The notes under the pieces: model-generated
What the model was told of the DNA's origin: nothing
Databases searched by the model: none
Seen by the model: only the letters and a program-made list of their open reading frames with translations
Part shown: piece after piece, positions 34,902 to 44,744 of the stretch
How positions within the stretch are numbered: position 1 is the first letter of the stretch
Layout of the letters: every line of letters starts with the position of its first letter
Assembly: GCA_027459645.1 (NCBI GenBank)
Contig: DAIDHQ010000013.1
Location: 25,772 to 89,771 of the forward strand
Direction of reading: 5' to 3'
From: Vulcanimicrobiota bacterium
Lineage (GTDB): Bacteria; Vulcanimicrobiota; Vulcanimicrobiia; Vulcanimicrobiales; Vulcanimicrobiaceae
Length of the DNA: 64,000 nucleotides
Made by a program: the position numbers and the translations under genes

Positions 34902-36651
34902 TTATCCGTTTGCCGCCATCGTTGGCCAGGAAACTCTTCAAGACGCGTTGCTCTGGCTCGCGGTCGATCCCTACATCGGTGGTTTGCTGATTTCTGGAAC
35001 GCGTGGCACGGCGAAATCGACCGCCGCACGTGCCCTTGCCGATTTGCTCCCCGATGGGACGCCGTTCGTTGAATTGCCGGTGGGCGCCACAGAAGACCGC
35101 GTCGTTGGAAGTCTCGACGTTCACGCATTGCTCTCCGACGGTGGCCGGCGGTTTGAACCCGGACTTCTTGCGCGTGCGAACCACGGCGTACTCTACGTCG
35201 ACGAAGTGAATCTTCTTCCAGACCATATCGTCGACGTGCTGCTCGATGCCGCGGCAATGGGCGTGAACGTTGTCGAACGCGATGGCGCGTCCCACTCGCA
35301 TGAAGCGCTGATCATGCTCATCGGCAGTATGAACCCCGAGGAAGGAGAGTTACGCCCGCAGTTACTCGACCGTTTCGGACTGTGCGTGCACGTGGAAAAC
35401 GATGCGGATGTCGAACGGCGGACCGAAATCACCGCCCGAAGAATCCGCTTCGATCTCAATCCGGAGGCATTCATCGCTGAATACGATGCGGCCTCGCGGT
35501 CTCTGCGCCGCCGCATTGCCTGCGCGCGAGAAATGCTACCCCACACGAGTGTCGATCGTAGCGCCCTTACCCATGCTTCACGCCTGGCCGTAGAGGCACG
35601 CGTGGAAGGCATGCGCGCGGACCTAACGATCATTCGTACCGCCCGGGCAATCGCGGCGCTCGACAGCCGCGAACACGTCGTCATCGATGATGTCGAACGC
35701 GCGGCCCATGCCGCACTCGCGCATCGGCGCCGTGAGCCGCCACCCCCTCCACAGCGCCCGCAACGCACCCAAAGACCGGATGGTGAGAGCGCGAACGGAA
35801 GCGCCGCAAAGGCGACCGAGCAATCCACGGCCGTCTTCGACGTTGGCTCGATGCTCGACGTCGGCTTGCCGGAGTCCAGACGACCCAAACGGAGTAACGC
35901 CGCGGCTCTCAATGCAGCGCGCGGTCGCAGCAGCACGGATGTGGCGCGCGGTATAGCGCGGGCCTCTGCAACGGCGCGTGGTCCCGTCGCCCCGCTAGCA
36001 ACAATTCGTGCGGCGGCGCTTGAGAAACAACGTGAAGAAGAACTCTCCGTCGACTCGCGACATCTTCGCTACGTGCTCCGACGCGGGCGCGAGCGTCAAC
36101 TTGTGATCTTTCTTATCGACGCTTCCGGCTCTATGGCGGCCGCCGCACGGATGAGGGCGGCAAAAGGCGCCGTCAGCGGCTTACTGGAGCAGGCGTATTA
36201 CCGCCGCGACGCGGTCGCGTTGATTGCCTTTCGCGGATCCGATGCCGAAGTGGTCGTTCCGCCCACGCGCAGCGCCGTCTTTGCCTATCGCCGGCTACGC
36301 ACCATGGCGACCGGCGGCCGAACGCCGCTCGCCCAGGGTCTACGCTTGGCCGAGCAAACGGCCAGGCAGTACGCGCAGCGCGATCCGGCCGCCCGATCGC
36401 ACGTGGTGTTGGTGAGCGATGCTCGCGCGAACGTTCCCGAGCACCACGCCTTCGAGGAAGCGCTCGCGCGCGCGTCGGAACTTCGACTGCTAGGCGTTCG
36501 CGCACTTTGCGTAGATACGGAGAACGGGCGCGTGCGCCTGGGAAATGCGGTGCGGCTCGCCCATGCGCTCGGCGCAACGTATCGTCACCTCTCTGAATGC
36601 ACCGATCGTAGCCTAGGAGCGGCGGTGCGAGAATGGATGGCAATCGCATGA
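34891..36651 (+). CDS. Chelatase AAA+/VWA subunit (ChlI-ChlD fusion), cobalt chelatase partner
   Basis: A 586-aa motor subunit. The N-terminal AAA+ domain (about 1-280) has the Walker A variant GTRGTAKST, Walker [12 protein letters not shown] and sensor [20 protein letters not shown] Pro/Arg-rich linker (about 285-390) follows. The C-terminal von Willebrand A domain has the MIDAS motif DASGSMA and [10 protein letters not shown]. This is the layout of magnesium-chelatase ChlI plus ChlD in one chain. No chlorophyll genes are near, and its 11-bp overlap with cobN makes cobalt insertion the job. It replaces CobS and CobT. Confidence 0.88.
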   Translation: MRVNYPFAAIVGQETLQDALLWLAVDPYIGGLLISGTRGTAKSTAARALADLLPDGTPFVELPVGATEDRVVGSLDVHALLSDGGRRFEPGLLARANHGVLYVDEVNLLPDHIVDVLLDAAAMGVNVVERDGASHSHEALIMLIGSMNPEEGELRPQLLDRFGLCVHVENDADVERRTEITARRIRFDLNPEAFIAEYDAASRSLRRRIACAREMLPHTSVDRSALTHASRLAVEARVEGMRADLTIIRTARAIAALDSREHVVIDDVERAAHAALAHRRREPPPPPQRPQRTQRPDGESANGSAAKATEQSTAVFDVGSMLDVGLPESRRPKRSNAAALNAARGRSSTDVARGIARASATARGPVAPLATIRAAALEKQREEELSVDSRHLRYVLRRGRERQLVIFLIDASGSMAAAARMRAAKGAVSGLLEQAYYRRDAVALIAFRGSDAEVVVPPTRSAVFAYRRLRTMATGGRTPLAQGLRLAEQTARQYAQRDPAARSHVVLVSDARANVPEHHAFEEALARASELRLLGVRALCVDTENGRVRLGNAVRLAHALGATYRHLSECTDRSLGAAVREWMAIA

Positions 36652-37226
36652 GTTCGATATCGACGAAGCACGGTGACGGCGGGGTGACACGCCTTGGCGG
36701 GGGAGAGCCGATTTCGAAAGCCGACGCGCGTGTCGAAGCTTACGGCGCGATCGACGAACTCAATACGATGATCGGGCTTGCGCGAACGCTTTGCACCGAT
36801 CAGGAGATCGCCGCGGAAATCCGCGCCATTCAGCGGGAACTCTTCCCGGTTGGTTCTGCAATTTCAACGAAACCGACGTCGAAGAAGCCGATTCCAGTGA
36901 TCTCCAAGGAAATGGTTCACCGCCTAGATGCACTCGTCGAACGATTTGAAGCGGAACCGAATATCCTTCGGGATTGGTCGCTGCCGGGCGAGTTTCGCGA
37001 GTCCGCGGCATTCGACGCGGCGCGGGCCATTTGTCGACGCGCCGAGCGAGCCGCGGTGCGATACGTTTCGGGCGGCGGAAACGTGCAGCCGACGGTGCTT
37101 GAATACCTGAACCGTCTCAGCGACGTGCTGTGGTTGTGCGCACGAGTGCTGGAAGCGCGCAACGGCATCGATGCTCGCCTGCGGGACGAGCATCACCCTG
37201 GCCCTCCGTGGTCGCGTGCATGGTGA
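36648..37226 (+). CDS. cobO: ATP:cob(I)alamin adenosyltransferase, PduO type
   Basis: Transfers the adenosyl group from ATP to cob(I)yrinate or cobalamin. The 192-aa protein has [15 protein letters not shown] (the PduO ATP-binding start), [11 protein letters not shown] and [14 protein letters not shown] with the ATP-binding RxxER-like helix. By fold it is PduO type, not the CobA/CobO P-loop type; the symbol follows the pathway role. ATG 36648 overlaps the upstream stop by four bases. Confidence 0.9.
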   Translation: MSSISTKHGDGGVTRLGGGEPISKADARVEAYGAIDELNTMIGLARTLCTDQEIAAEIRAIQRELFPVGSAISTKPTSKKPIPVISKEMVHRLDALVERFEAEPNILRDWSLPGEFRESAAFDAARAICRRAERAAVRYVSGGGNVQPTVLEYLNRLSDVLWLCARVLEARNGIDARLRDEHHPGPPWSRAW

Positions 37227-38485
37227 AGAGCGAGCTCGCTGACTCGCGTTGCCCCGGGGCGGTTCACGCGGTACCGGCGCGCGACGGCCTTCTGCTACGC
37301 GTGAGAGTTCCGGGCGGCAACCTTACGAACTCGCAACTTGGCACACTTGCCGATATTGCGGAGCGGTACGGCGATGCCCACCTGGATCTGACCTCTCGCG
37401 CTAACGTACAATTGCGCGGGCTGAAACGTCCCGCACTTCATCGCGTCGCGACAGCGCTTGAGGAGTCGGCTCTCTTACCGTCTCGAGAGCACGATCGCGT
37501 GCGGAACATTGCTGCCAGTCCGTTTGCCGGTGCTGATGCGGGGGAACTCTTCGACATACGGCCTCTGTTGCGGGAACTCGACGAGCGTCTCATTGCCGAT
37601 GCTCGGCTCGCCGCACTTCCGGCGAAGTTTGCCTTTGCGCTCGACGGCGGCGCGCGCGCTTTCAATTCAAACGAAGCCGATCTCAGTCTACGCGCCGTCT
37701 CAAGCGATGCTGGCGTACGTTTTCATCTGATAATTGCGGGAACACCTTCGGGGTTCGGAGCTTCTCCCCGTCGCGCCATTGACGTGCTTCTTGAAGCGGC
37801 GCATTGCGCGTTCGATCTCGCGACTGACTACGCTGCCGGAAAGACGTGGCGAGTGGCGACGGTTCCAAACATGGCCGGGGCCATCGTGGAACGCCTTTCC
37901 GGCAAAGCGCAACCATGCGCCACGCCCGACCGCAGTCCTCGCGCATTGCGCCCACTCGGCGTTACCGACGGCGCCGAACCTGGGCTCGCGAACGTCCTGC
38001 CTTCGGTGCCTCTCGGACGCCTTTCCAGCGTCCAGGCGCGCACGATTCAAATATTGGCGGCCCGTTACGAAATGGACGTGCGTCTTGCATGGTGGCGGGG
38101 CGTCGTCCTTGCGGGTGCGATTCGCACGCAGCTTCCGCAGATCGAACGCGAACTCGTCTCAGCCGGCTTGCCGCCGGATGATTCGAATGGTTTTGCCGGG
38201 ATTGCCGCCTGTTCCGGAATGCACGGCTGCACCGAGGCAAAGGCCGATGTGCGTTCCGATGCTGCACGGCTCGCGGCGCGCGTTGCGGGGTTGCGCGCTG
38301 GACAAGGTTGGAACGTGCATCTGGCCGGTTGTGAAAAGCGATGCGCGATGCGCGCAGGCGCGACTGTGGATATTATCGCGACGGCGAGCGGCTACGACGT
38401 CCGTGTCGGCGGCATCTGCGTTGCGCAAAACGTGAGTTCGGATGAAGCGATCGACGTTGCGGCTAGCGCGCGGGTTCAGACGTGA
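37220..38485 (+). CDS. cobG: Precorrin-3B synthase
   Basis: Oxygen-dependent ring-contraction precursor enzyme related to nitrite/sulfite reductases, 421 aa. Two ferredoxin-reductase-like halves are visible (GNLTNSQLGTLADIAERYG and DLTSRANVQLRGLK; the second with SVQARTIQILAARY). The 4Fe-4S ligands occur as ACSGMHGCTEAKAD (Cys-x5-Cys) and AGCEKRCAM (Cys-x3-Cys). Presence of CobG indicates the aerobic route. ATG 37220 overlaps the cobO stop. Confidence 0.88.
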   Translation: MVKSELADSRCPGAVHAVPARDGLLLRVRVPGGNLTNSQLGTLADIAERYGDAHLDLTSRANVQLRGLKRPALHRVATALEESALLPSREHDRVRNIAASPFAGADAGELFDIRPLLRELDERLIADARLAALPAKFAFALDGGARAFNSNEADLSLRAVSSDAGVRFHLIIAGTPSGFGASPRRAIDVLLEAAHCAFDLATDYAAGKTWRVATVPNMAGAIVERLSGKAQPCATPDRSPRALRPLGVTDGAEPGLANVLPSVPLGRLSSVQARTIQILAARYEMDVRLAWWRGVVLAGAIRTQLPQIERELVSAGLPPDDSNGFAGIAACSGMHGCTEAKADVRSDAARLAARVAGLRAGQGWNVHLAGCEKRCAMRAGATVDIIATASGYDVRVGGICVAQNVSSDEAIDVAASARVQT

Positions 38486-39114
38486 TGCCCTTTCAGTACG
38501 AGAAAGATCCCGCCTCGATTTATCGGCGCTCGTTCGAGATCATTCGCTCGGAGGCCCACTTTAGCGACGTAACGCCGGCCCTGGAACGCGTGCTGGTTCG
38601 GATGATCCATGCCTGCGGTTTGATCGATCTTCCACAATTCGTGGAAGCATCAGAGCAAGCTGCGGAGATGGGAGAATGCGCGCTAAAAAACGGCGCACCA
38701 ATCCTATGCGATTCAAACATGCTCGCGGCGGGGATCACCCGTTCGCGCCTTCCCTGCAACAACGAGGTGTTCTGCGCCCTCACGGATGAGCGCGTTCCAG
38801 AGCTGAGCAAGCGCTTAAATACGACACGCACCGCAGCGGCGATCGAATTGTGGCGCGACCGGCTCGAAGGGTCGGTTGTCGCGATCGCAAACGCGCCAAC
38901 CGCGTTGTTCCATCTTCTGGAAATGATCGCAAGCGGAGCACCGAAGCCGGCCCTTGTCCTCGGGCTTCCGGTCGGGTTCGTCGGTGCTGCGGAGTCAAAA
39001 ACCGCCCTTGCAGAAAACGCGCTTGGCCTATCGTTCATCACCGTACGCGGTCGGCGCGGCGGTAGCGCGATTGCGGCGGCCGCCGTAAACGCGCTCGCAA
39101 AGGAGCAAGCATGA
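38485..39114 (+). CDS. cobH: Precorrin-8X methylmutase
   Basis: Moves the C11 methyl to C12 to give hydrogenobyrinate. The 209-aa protein carries the CobH/CbiC pattern: EKDPASIYRRSFEIIRSE, RMIHACGLIDL with the catalytic His, ILCDSNMLAAGITRSRLP, and PVGFVGAAESKTAL near the end. Junction with cobG is TGATG. Confidence 0.93.
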   Translation: MPFQYEKDPASIYRRSFEIIRSEAHFSDVTPALERVLVRMIHACGLIDLPQFVEASEQAAEMGECALKNGAPILCDSNMLAAGITRSRLPCNNEVFCALTDERVPELSKRLNTTRTAAAIELWRDRLEGSVVAIANAPTALFHLLEMIASGAPKPALVLGLPVGFVGAAESKTALAENALGLSFITVRGRRGGSAIAAAAVNALAKEQA

Positions 39115-40622
39115 ACGCGCCGCGTCGCGGGCGCCTATGGGGCGTCGGGGTCGGGCCCGGAGATCCGGAACTCATGACCCTCAAAGCCGTATCTGCCTTG
39201 CGCCGCGCAGACGTAGTTGCCTACTTTTCAGCAAAACAACGCCTAAGCAACGCGCGAACGATTGCGGCCGGATATCTGAGCGATACTTGCCTCGAACTTC
39301 CGCTAACCTATCCAATGACAACAGAGCCGGTCGGCGAGCCTGGCGGCTATGATCGGGTCATGCACGAGTTTTACGACGACTGCAGCCGCCGCATTTCGGC
39401 CTTCCTAGACGAAGGGCGCGATGTCGCCATCGTTTGCGAAGGCGACCCGTTTTTTTACGGTTCGTATATGTACCTCCACGACCGGCTGGCGTCACGCTAT
39501 GAAGTGGAGGTGATCCCCGGCGTACCTTCCGTAATGGCTGCGACCGCACGCCTGGGAGCGCCACTTGTGCGTCGCGACGACCCGTTAACGATTCTTCCGG
39601 GAACGCTTGACGAACGGGAACTCTTGGAACGTCTGCGTTACGGCGGCGCCTTCACGATCATGAAATTAGGGCGCAATTTCTCGAAGGTTCGCACCGCGCT
39701 GAAGCGGGCCGGACTTGCGGAACGCGCGCTCTATATCGAGCGCGCCAGCATGGCCAACGAGCGCACCGTGCCGTTCGATTCGGTCGATCCTGATAGCGTG
39801 CCGTACTTTTCGCTCGTGATCGTTCCGGGCGGCAACGAAGGCGCGTCGGCCGATCATGCCGTTGCGGGCGGTTCCCTCTGCGTCGTCGGATTGGGCCCTG
39901 GCGGCGCCCAATGGCTTTCACCCGAAGCCCGCGATGCGCTGGCTCAGGCGACCGATCTGGTCGGCTACAAGCCGTACGTAGACCGCATCCCCAACGTGCC
40001 TTCCCAACGACGCCACGTTTCAGACAATCGCGTCGAACTCGAGCGCGCGCGCCACGCGCTCGAACTTGCGCAAGCGGGAGCGAGAGTGTGCGTCGTTTCC
40101 TCCGGCGATCCCGGAATCTTTGCAATGGCGGCTGCGGTCATGGAAGCGATCGACGCAGGCCCTTCGTCATGGCGCGGCTTGGACGTGCGAATCGTTCCGG
40201 GGATTTCCGCGATGCAAGCGGCGGCAGCGCGCGCGGGCGCACCGCTCGGACACGATTTTTGCGTCATCTCACTTTCGGATCGGCTCAAACCGTGGGAAAC
40301 GATCGCACGCAGGCTAGACGCTGCAGCAGCGGCCGATTTCGCGCTCGCGCTCTATAATCCAGCATCCGCGACGCGCAAAACGCAATTCGACGAAGCGCGC
40401 ACTATCGTAGGCCGTCACCGCAGTGCCCACACCCCAGTATTTCTAGCACGTGATCTCGGCAGCGACGCAGAGCGTATGATCGTGACAGATCTTGGAAGTG
40501 TCAACGCCTCACAGATCGACATGCGGACGATCGTGCTGATAGGCTCCTCACAAACGCGGGTCATCGAACGGGACGGAACGCGGCCATTCGTGTACACGCC
40601 ACGTTCGTACAGGGAGCAATGA
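39111..40622 (+). CDS. cobIJ: Fused precorrin-2 C20- / precorrin-3B C17-methyltransferase
   Basis: Two SAM-dependent tetrapyrrole methylases in one 503-aa chain. The first (about 1-240) has GVGVGPGDPELMTLKAV, IVCEGDPFFYGSYMYL and VIPGVPSVMAATARLG, the CobI/CbiL type. The second (about 250-503) has VVGLGPGGAQWLSPEA, VSSGDPGIFAMAAAVME, PGISAMQAAAARAGAPLGHDF and NPASATRKTQ, the CobJ/CbiH type. Fusion lets consecutive steps (before and after CobG) share a protein. ATGA overlaps join it to both neighbours. Confidence 0.93.
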   Translation: MNAPRRGRLWGVGVGPGDPELMTLKAVSALRRADVVAYFSAKQRLSNARTIAAGYLSDTCLELPLTYPMTTEPVGEPGGYDRVMHEFYDDCSRRISAFLDEGRDVAIVCEGDPFFYGSYMYLHDRLASRYEVEVIPGVPSVMAATARLGAPLVRRDDPLTILPGTLDERELLERLRYGGAFTIMKLGRNFSKVRTALKRAGLAERALYIERASMANERTVPFDSVDPDSVPYFSLVIVPGGNEGASADHAVAGGSLCVVGLGPGGAQWLSPEARDALAQATDLVGYKPYVDRIPNVPSQRRHVSDNRVELERARHALELAQAGARVCVVSSGDPGIFAMAAAVMEAIDAGPSSWRGLDVRIVPGISAMQAAAARAGAPLGHDFCVISLSDRLKPWETIARRLDAAAAADFALALYNPASATRKTQFDEARTIVGRHRSAHTPVFLARDLGSDAERMIVTDLGSVNASQIDMRTIVLIGSSQTRVIERDGTRPFVYTPRSYREQ

Positions 40623-41698
40623 ACGACGCAAAAGACCTCCGTCGTGGATGGACGACTGGTGCGTGCGCGACGGGCGCTGCAAAAGCCGCCTATACGGCGT
40701 TGCTCAGCGGCACCTTTCCCGATCCGGTGGAAATCGTTCTACCGACGGCACGGCACGCAAGTTTTACGCTCGCGATGAAGCAAATCCACGACGACGCAGC
40801 GTCGGCAGGCATTGTGAAGGACGCCGGTGACGATCCCGACGTAACGCACGGTGCGCTCGTATGTGCGACCGTACGCCAAGGGTCGCCCGGATCGGGGGTA
40901 ACGTTTCGTGCCGGGACGGGTGTCGGAACGGTGACGAAACCGGGGTTGCCATTGGCGGTCGGCGAGCCCGCCATAAACCCGGCGCCTCGACGAATGATCG
41001 CGGAGGCGATCGCTCAAGTCGCTCGGACGTACGGCGGAGGGCTGGATGCAATCGTCGAGATCTCCATTCCCGACGGAGAGCGCATCGCGCAACGGACCTT
41101 GAATCCACGCTTGGGAATCGTTGGCGGCCTTTCGATCCTCGGCACGACCGGCGTCGTCATTCCCTATTCGTGCTCGGCATGGATCGCGGGCATCTACGAA
41201 GGTATCGACGTTGCGCGTGCACTTGGCATTACGCACGTCGCCGGTGCAACCGGAAAGACGTCCGAAGCGGCGGTCGCCCGCCACTATGACTTGCCTGAAC
41301 AGGCACTGATCGATATGGGAGATTTTGTTGGCGCCATGCTGCGACATCTGCGCACGAAGCCGATTCCGAAGGTCACGATTGCCGGCGGCTTCGCCAAGAT
41401 GTGCAAGCTCGCGCAAGGCGCGAGCGACCTCCATTCGGCGCGCAGCCGCCTTAACATGGCGCAACTGTCGCAGTTTGCAAGCGAGGCGGGCGCCGCACCA
41501 GCTCTTCAAGTGCAGATCGCGGGCGCACATACTGGGCTGGAGGCGCTCCAACTCGCTCAAGCACAACACGTCCCGCTCGCCGATGTCGTCGCGCGAGAGG
41601 CGCGCCAAAAGGCGTTGGAACTCTTACTCTGCCACGATATTTCGCTGGACATCCTTATCGTCGATAGGGACGGGAATGCGATCGCATGGGCGACGTGA
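40619..41698 (+). CDS. cbiD: Cobalt-precorrin-5B C1-methyltransferase (CbiD)
   Basis: A 359-aa C1-methylase. Signature: RRGWTTGACATGAAKAAY at the start, PGLPLAVGEPAINPAPRRM, STLGITHV-like ALGITHVAGATGKTSE, and FVGAMLRHLRTKPIPKVTIAGGF. CbiD belongs to the anaerobic set, yet CobG and CobN are of the aerobic set. CobF, the aerobic C1-methylase, is not in the locus, so CbiD probably substitutes. Confidence 0.92.
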   Translation: MNDAKDLRRGWTTGACATGAAKAAYTALLSGTFPDPVEIVLPTARHASFTLAMKQIHDDAASAGIVKDAGDDPDVTHGALVCATVRQGSPGSGVTFRAGTGVGTVTKPGLPLAVGEPAINPAPRRMIAEAIAQVARTYGGGLDAIVEISIPDGERIAQRTLNPRLGIVGGLSILGTTGVVIPYSCSAWIAGIYEGIDVARALGITHVAGATGKTSEAAVARHYDLPEQALIDMGDFVGAMLRHLRTKPIPKVTIAGGFAKMCKLAQGASDLHSARSRLNMAQLSQFASEAGAAPALQVQIAGAHTGLEALQLAQAQHVPLADVVAREARQKALELLLCHDISLDILIVDRDGNAIAWAT

Positions 41699-42900
41699 CA
41701 TGGCTTTCAATCGTCGGTATCGGCGAAGACGGCTGGAACGGTATCGGCGCCGCTGCGAAAATCGCGGTAGAACGCGCCGATGTGATCGTTGGGGGAAGGC
41801 GGCATCTTGATTTGATTCCGCAAGCCGGTGGACAACGCATTGCTTGGCCCTCACCTATGATGCCCCTCGTGCATGAACTGATCGCTTCGGGTGGCACGCG
41901 CAACGTCTGCGTCCTTGCTAGCGGCGACCCGATGCTGCATGGGGTCGGCGTCACCTTTGCGCGGCTGCTCTCGCCCTCGCAATATTGCGTCTACCCACAC
42001 GTTTCCGCGTTCTCGCTCGCCTGCGCGCGAATGGGATGGGGTGCCGCCGATACCACGCTCGTATCCTGCGTCGCGCGACCGCTCGAACACACACTGCTTT
42101 ACGCGCAACCGCATCGTCGCGTTGTCATATACTCTCAGGACGGCGCGACGCCCGCCGCGATTGCCGCACTGCTTGTGGAACACGGCTTTGGGGCGAGCGT
42201 GATGCACGTGCTGGAGCGTTTGGGAGGCCCTCGCGAGCGAATTCGAACGGGCAGAGCCGCCGTCTGGGATATTCCAATATGCGACGATCTCAACGTGATC
42301 GCACTGGAATGGGAAGCCGACGAGGGAACGCGCGCGCTCTCGCCGCTCGCCGGGTTACCCGATGACGCCTACGACAGCGACGGTCAACTCACGAAACGCG
42401 ACATACGTGCGTCGACGCTTGCGCGCTTGGCACCGCTACCCGGGGAGTTGTTGTGGGATATCGGCGCTGGGAGCGGCTCGATCGGAATTGAGTGGATGCG
42501 CGCTCATCCGACGTGCAGATGCGTGGCGTTTGAAGCGAACCCGGCGCGAGCAGAACGCATCGCGCACAATGCGCGACGGTTAGGCGTGCCGGGCCTTGAA
42601 GTCGTAGCCGAGCGAGCACCCGAGGCCCTGGGGAGCGCGCCAAAACCCGATGCAATTTTTATCGGCGGCGGCATTTCCAGCGATGGCCTCTTAGAAACAT
42701 GTTGGGACCGGCTGCCGGCAGGTGGCCGTCTCGTCGCAAACGCGGTTACGCTTGAAGGAGAAATGATGCTCGCTTCGCACCGCGCGCGCCTTGGCGGGGA
42801 GCTGCTCCGCTTTACAATTTCGCATCTCGATCGCATCGGTTCGTTGCACGCATGGCGTCCGCAACTCCCGATCACGCAGTGGGCGGCGCTTAAATCGTGA
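41686..42900 (+). CDS. cobL: Precorrin-6Y C5,15-methyltransferase (decarboxylating), CbiE-CbiT fusion
   Basis: A 404-aa bifunctional enzyme. The N-terminal CbiE module (about 1-200) has VGIGEDGWNGIGAAAK, VIVGGRRHLDLI and VLASGDPMLHGVG. The C-terminal CbiT module (about 215-404) is a class I methyltransferase with LLWDIGAGSGSIGIEWMR and DAIFIGGGISSDGL. The ATG starts 13 bp inside cbiD. Confidence 0.93.
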   Translation: MGDVTWLSIVGIGEDGWNGIGAAAKIAVERADVIVGGRRHLDLIPQAGGQRIAWPSPMMPLVHELIASGGTRNVCVLASGDPMLHGVGVTFARLLSPSQYCVYPHVSAFSLACARMGWGAADTTLVSCVARPLEHTLLYAQPHRRVVIYSQDGATPAAIAALLVEHGFGASVMHVLERLGGPRERIRTGRAAVWDIPICDDLNVIALEWEADEGTRALSPLAGLPDDAYDSDGQLTKRDIRASTLARLAPLPGELLWDIGAGSGSIGIEWMRAHPTCRCVAFEANPARAERIAHNARRLGVPGLEVVAERAPEALGSAPKPDAIFIGGGISSDGLLETCWDRLPAGGRLVANAVTLEGEMMLASHRARLGGELLRFTISHLDRIGSLHAWRPQLPITQWAALKS

Positions 42901-43259
42901 TACGCGCGATCGGCATCGGATGCAGTACAGCTGCGACGCCCGAAGAGATCCTCGTATGTCTCCGCGGCGGATTGAAAGATCTTTCCGGTGAACTGATCGT
43001 TGCGACTCTCGATCGGCGAGCTGAGATCATCGAGCCTGTCGCTCGCGCACTCGGGGCGCGCATGATCACCTTTTCCGCGAAGGAACTTGCCGTCATCCGG
43101 GGCATTTCCCTTCCCTCCGCGCGTTGCTTCGCGACGCTCGAGACGCAGAGCGTTGCCGAAGCTGCCGCCCTGGCCGCCGCTGGAAAAGGATCGCGTCTGA
43201 TCGTGCCACGACAAGCGGGCGCGCGCTGCACTTACGCCTTTGCGGAGGCCACTACGTGA
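42897..43259 (+). CDS. cobE: CobE / CbiG C-terminal-domain protein
   Basis: A 120-aa single domain equal to the C-terminal half of Cbi[19 protein letters not shown], a [16 protein letters not shown] block and [19 protein letters not shown]. CobE is an accessory protein of the aerobic pathway with a poorly defined step. The lactone-opening N-terminal CbiG domain is absent, consistent with CobG chemistry. GTG start overlapping the cobL stop (GTGA). Confidence 0.86.
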   Translation: MIRAIGIGCSTAATPEEILVCLRGGLKDLSGELIVATLDRRAEIIEPVARALGARMITFSAKELAVIRGISLPSARCFATLETQSVAEAAALAAAGKGSRLIVPRQAGARCTYAFAEATT

Positions 43260-44005
43260 TTCATTTCATCGGTGCCGGCCCCGGGGCGCCCGATCTGCTC
43301 ACACTGCGTGGTCGCGACTTGATCGCCGAGTGCGCAGTGTGCATGTACGCCGGCTCGCTCGTTCCGCCGGAGATACTCCGATTTGCTCCGTCCGGTGCGC
43401 GAATGATCGATACCGCGGAGATGACGCTCCCAGCGATCGTCGCGGAGATGGCGCGCGCACATGAGCGCGCAGAAGACGTAGCGCGGCTGCATTCCGGAGA
43501 TCTTTCAATCTGGAGTGCGATGGCCGAGCAGATGCGTCGCTTACAAGACCTGGGAATTCCCTACGACGTCACGCCCGGGGTTCCGGCCTTCGGTGCAGCC
43601 GCGGCCGCGCTCGGCCAAGAGTTAACCGTGCCGGGCGTCTCGCAGACCGTCATTCTTACCCGTACCGCCACGCGTTCTACGCCCATGCCTCCGGGAGAGG
43701 AATTGACGAGCTTGGCGCGCACGGGCGCGCTACTTGCAATCCATCTTTCAATTGCGAACATCGCGCAAGTTGTCGCGGATCTATTGCCATTCTACGGCGA
43801 GGACTGCCCGGCCGCCGTCGTGTTTCGCGCGAGTTGGCCACAAGAAATCATCGTGCGTGCGAGCCTCGGAAATCTTGAAAGCGAAATCGCGCGGTCCGCG
43901 ATCGACCGTACCGCCATAATATTCGTCGGACGGTCGCTCGTACCGGACGCCACCGGGATTCGCGAGAGTTATTTGTATTCGCGCGAACGGGAACGCACGA
44001 CATGA
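43256..44005 (+). CDS. cobM: Precorrin-4 C11-methyltransferase
   Basis: SAM-dependent methylase of 249 aa. [49 protein letters not shown] and [20 protein letters not shown] are the CobM/CbiF signatures. The GTG start at 43256 overlaps the cobE stop by four bases. Confidence 0.93.
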   Translation: MIHFIGAGPGAPDLLTLRGRDLIAECAVCMYAGSLVPPEILRFAPSGARMIDTAEMTLPAIVAEMARAHERAEDVARLHSGDLSIWSAMAEQMRRLQDLGIPYDVTPGVPAFGAAAAALGQELTVPGVSQTVILTRTATRSTPMPPGEELTSLARTGALLAIHLSIANIAQVVADLLPFYGEDCPAAVVFRASWPQEIIVRASLGNLESEIARSAIDRTAIIFVGRSLVPDATGIRESYLYSRERERTT

Positions 44006-44742
44006 ACGCTACCCGAACAATTTTGCTTCTCGGTGGAACCAGTGAAGGTCTTGCGCTCGCCGACGCACTCGGGCACGTGCCGCACTTGCGCGTCGTCTCG
44101 TCGCTCGCCGGCCGCGTATCCAATCCTCGATTGCCCTCGGGCGAGGTGCGAATCGGCGGATTTGGCGGAGCCGATGGTCTCACGCAGGTTCTACGCGACG
44201 AGCAAATCGATGGGGTTATCGATGCCACCCACCCATTTGCGACTAAAATCAGCGCCAACGCCTACGAAGCGTGCCTGCGAACGAAAGTGCCGCTGCTTGC
44301 AATCTCCCGTCCGCCATGGACGGAGCGTGTCGGCGACATATGGCACGACGCAACGGATGTGGAGGACGCGGCGCGCATTGCCGCATCCTTCAGCGGACGC
44401 ATTCTTCTAACAATCGGACGGCAAGGTGTCGAAGCGTTCGTTCCCTATGATCGTGAATTCGTCATCCGCGCGATCGAGGCTCCGCTACCGCCGCTTCCGT
44501 CCCGCTACGAACTCCGGCTCCAGCGGGGTCCGTTCACGCTAGAGGACGAACGGCGGCTTCTCCAGGATTGCCGGATCGGCGTGGTCGTGAGCAAGAATAG
44601 CGGCGGCGACAAAACCTATATGAAGATCGTTGCCGCCCGTGAACTGGGAATACCGGTCGTTATGGTGCGGCGCCCGGTGTTGCCTCAGGTTCCAAGCGTC
44701 AACTCCATTGAGGCGGCCGTGCGCTGGGCCCGGGGGCTCTAG
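44002..44742 (+). CDS. cobK: Precorrin-6A reductase
   Basis: NADPH-dependent reductase, 246 aa. [15 protein letters not shown] opens the dinucleotide-binding fold; [21 protein letters not shown] is the CobK/CbiJ hallmark; [22 protein letters not shown] ends the active-site region. It overlaps cobM by four bases. Confidence 0.93.
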   Translation: MNATRTILLLGGTSEGLALADALGHVPHLRVVSSLAGRVSNPRLPSGEVRIGGFGGADGLTQVLRDEQIDGVIDATHPFATKISANAYEACLRTKVPLLAISRPPWTERVGDIWHDATDVEDAARIAASFSGRILLTIGRQGVEAFVPYDREFVIRAIEAPLPPLPSRYELRLQRGPFTLEDERRLLQDCRIGVVVSKNSGGDKTYMKIVAARELGIPVVMVRRPVLPQVPSVNSIEAAVRWARGL

Positions 44743-44744
44743 CG

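Noticed and set aside
34891..36651. Magnesium chelatase for chlorophyll synthesis
   Set aside because: The ChlI/ChlD-type chain overlaps cobN and sits in a complete cobalamin operon; no bch/chl biosynthesis genes are near.
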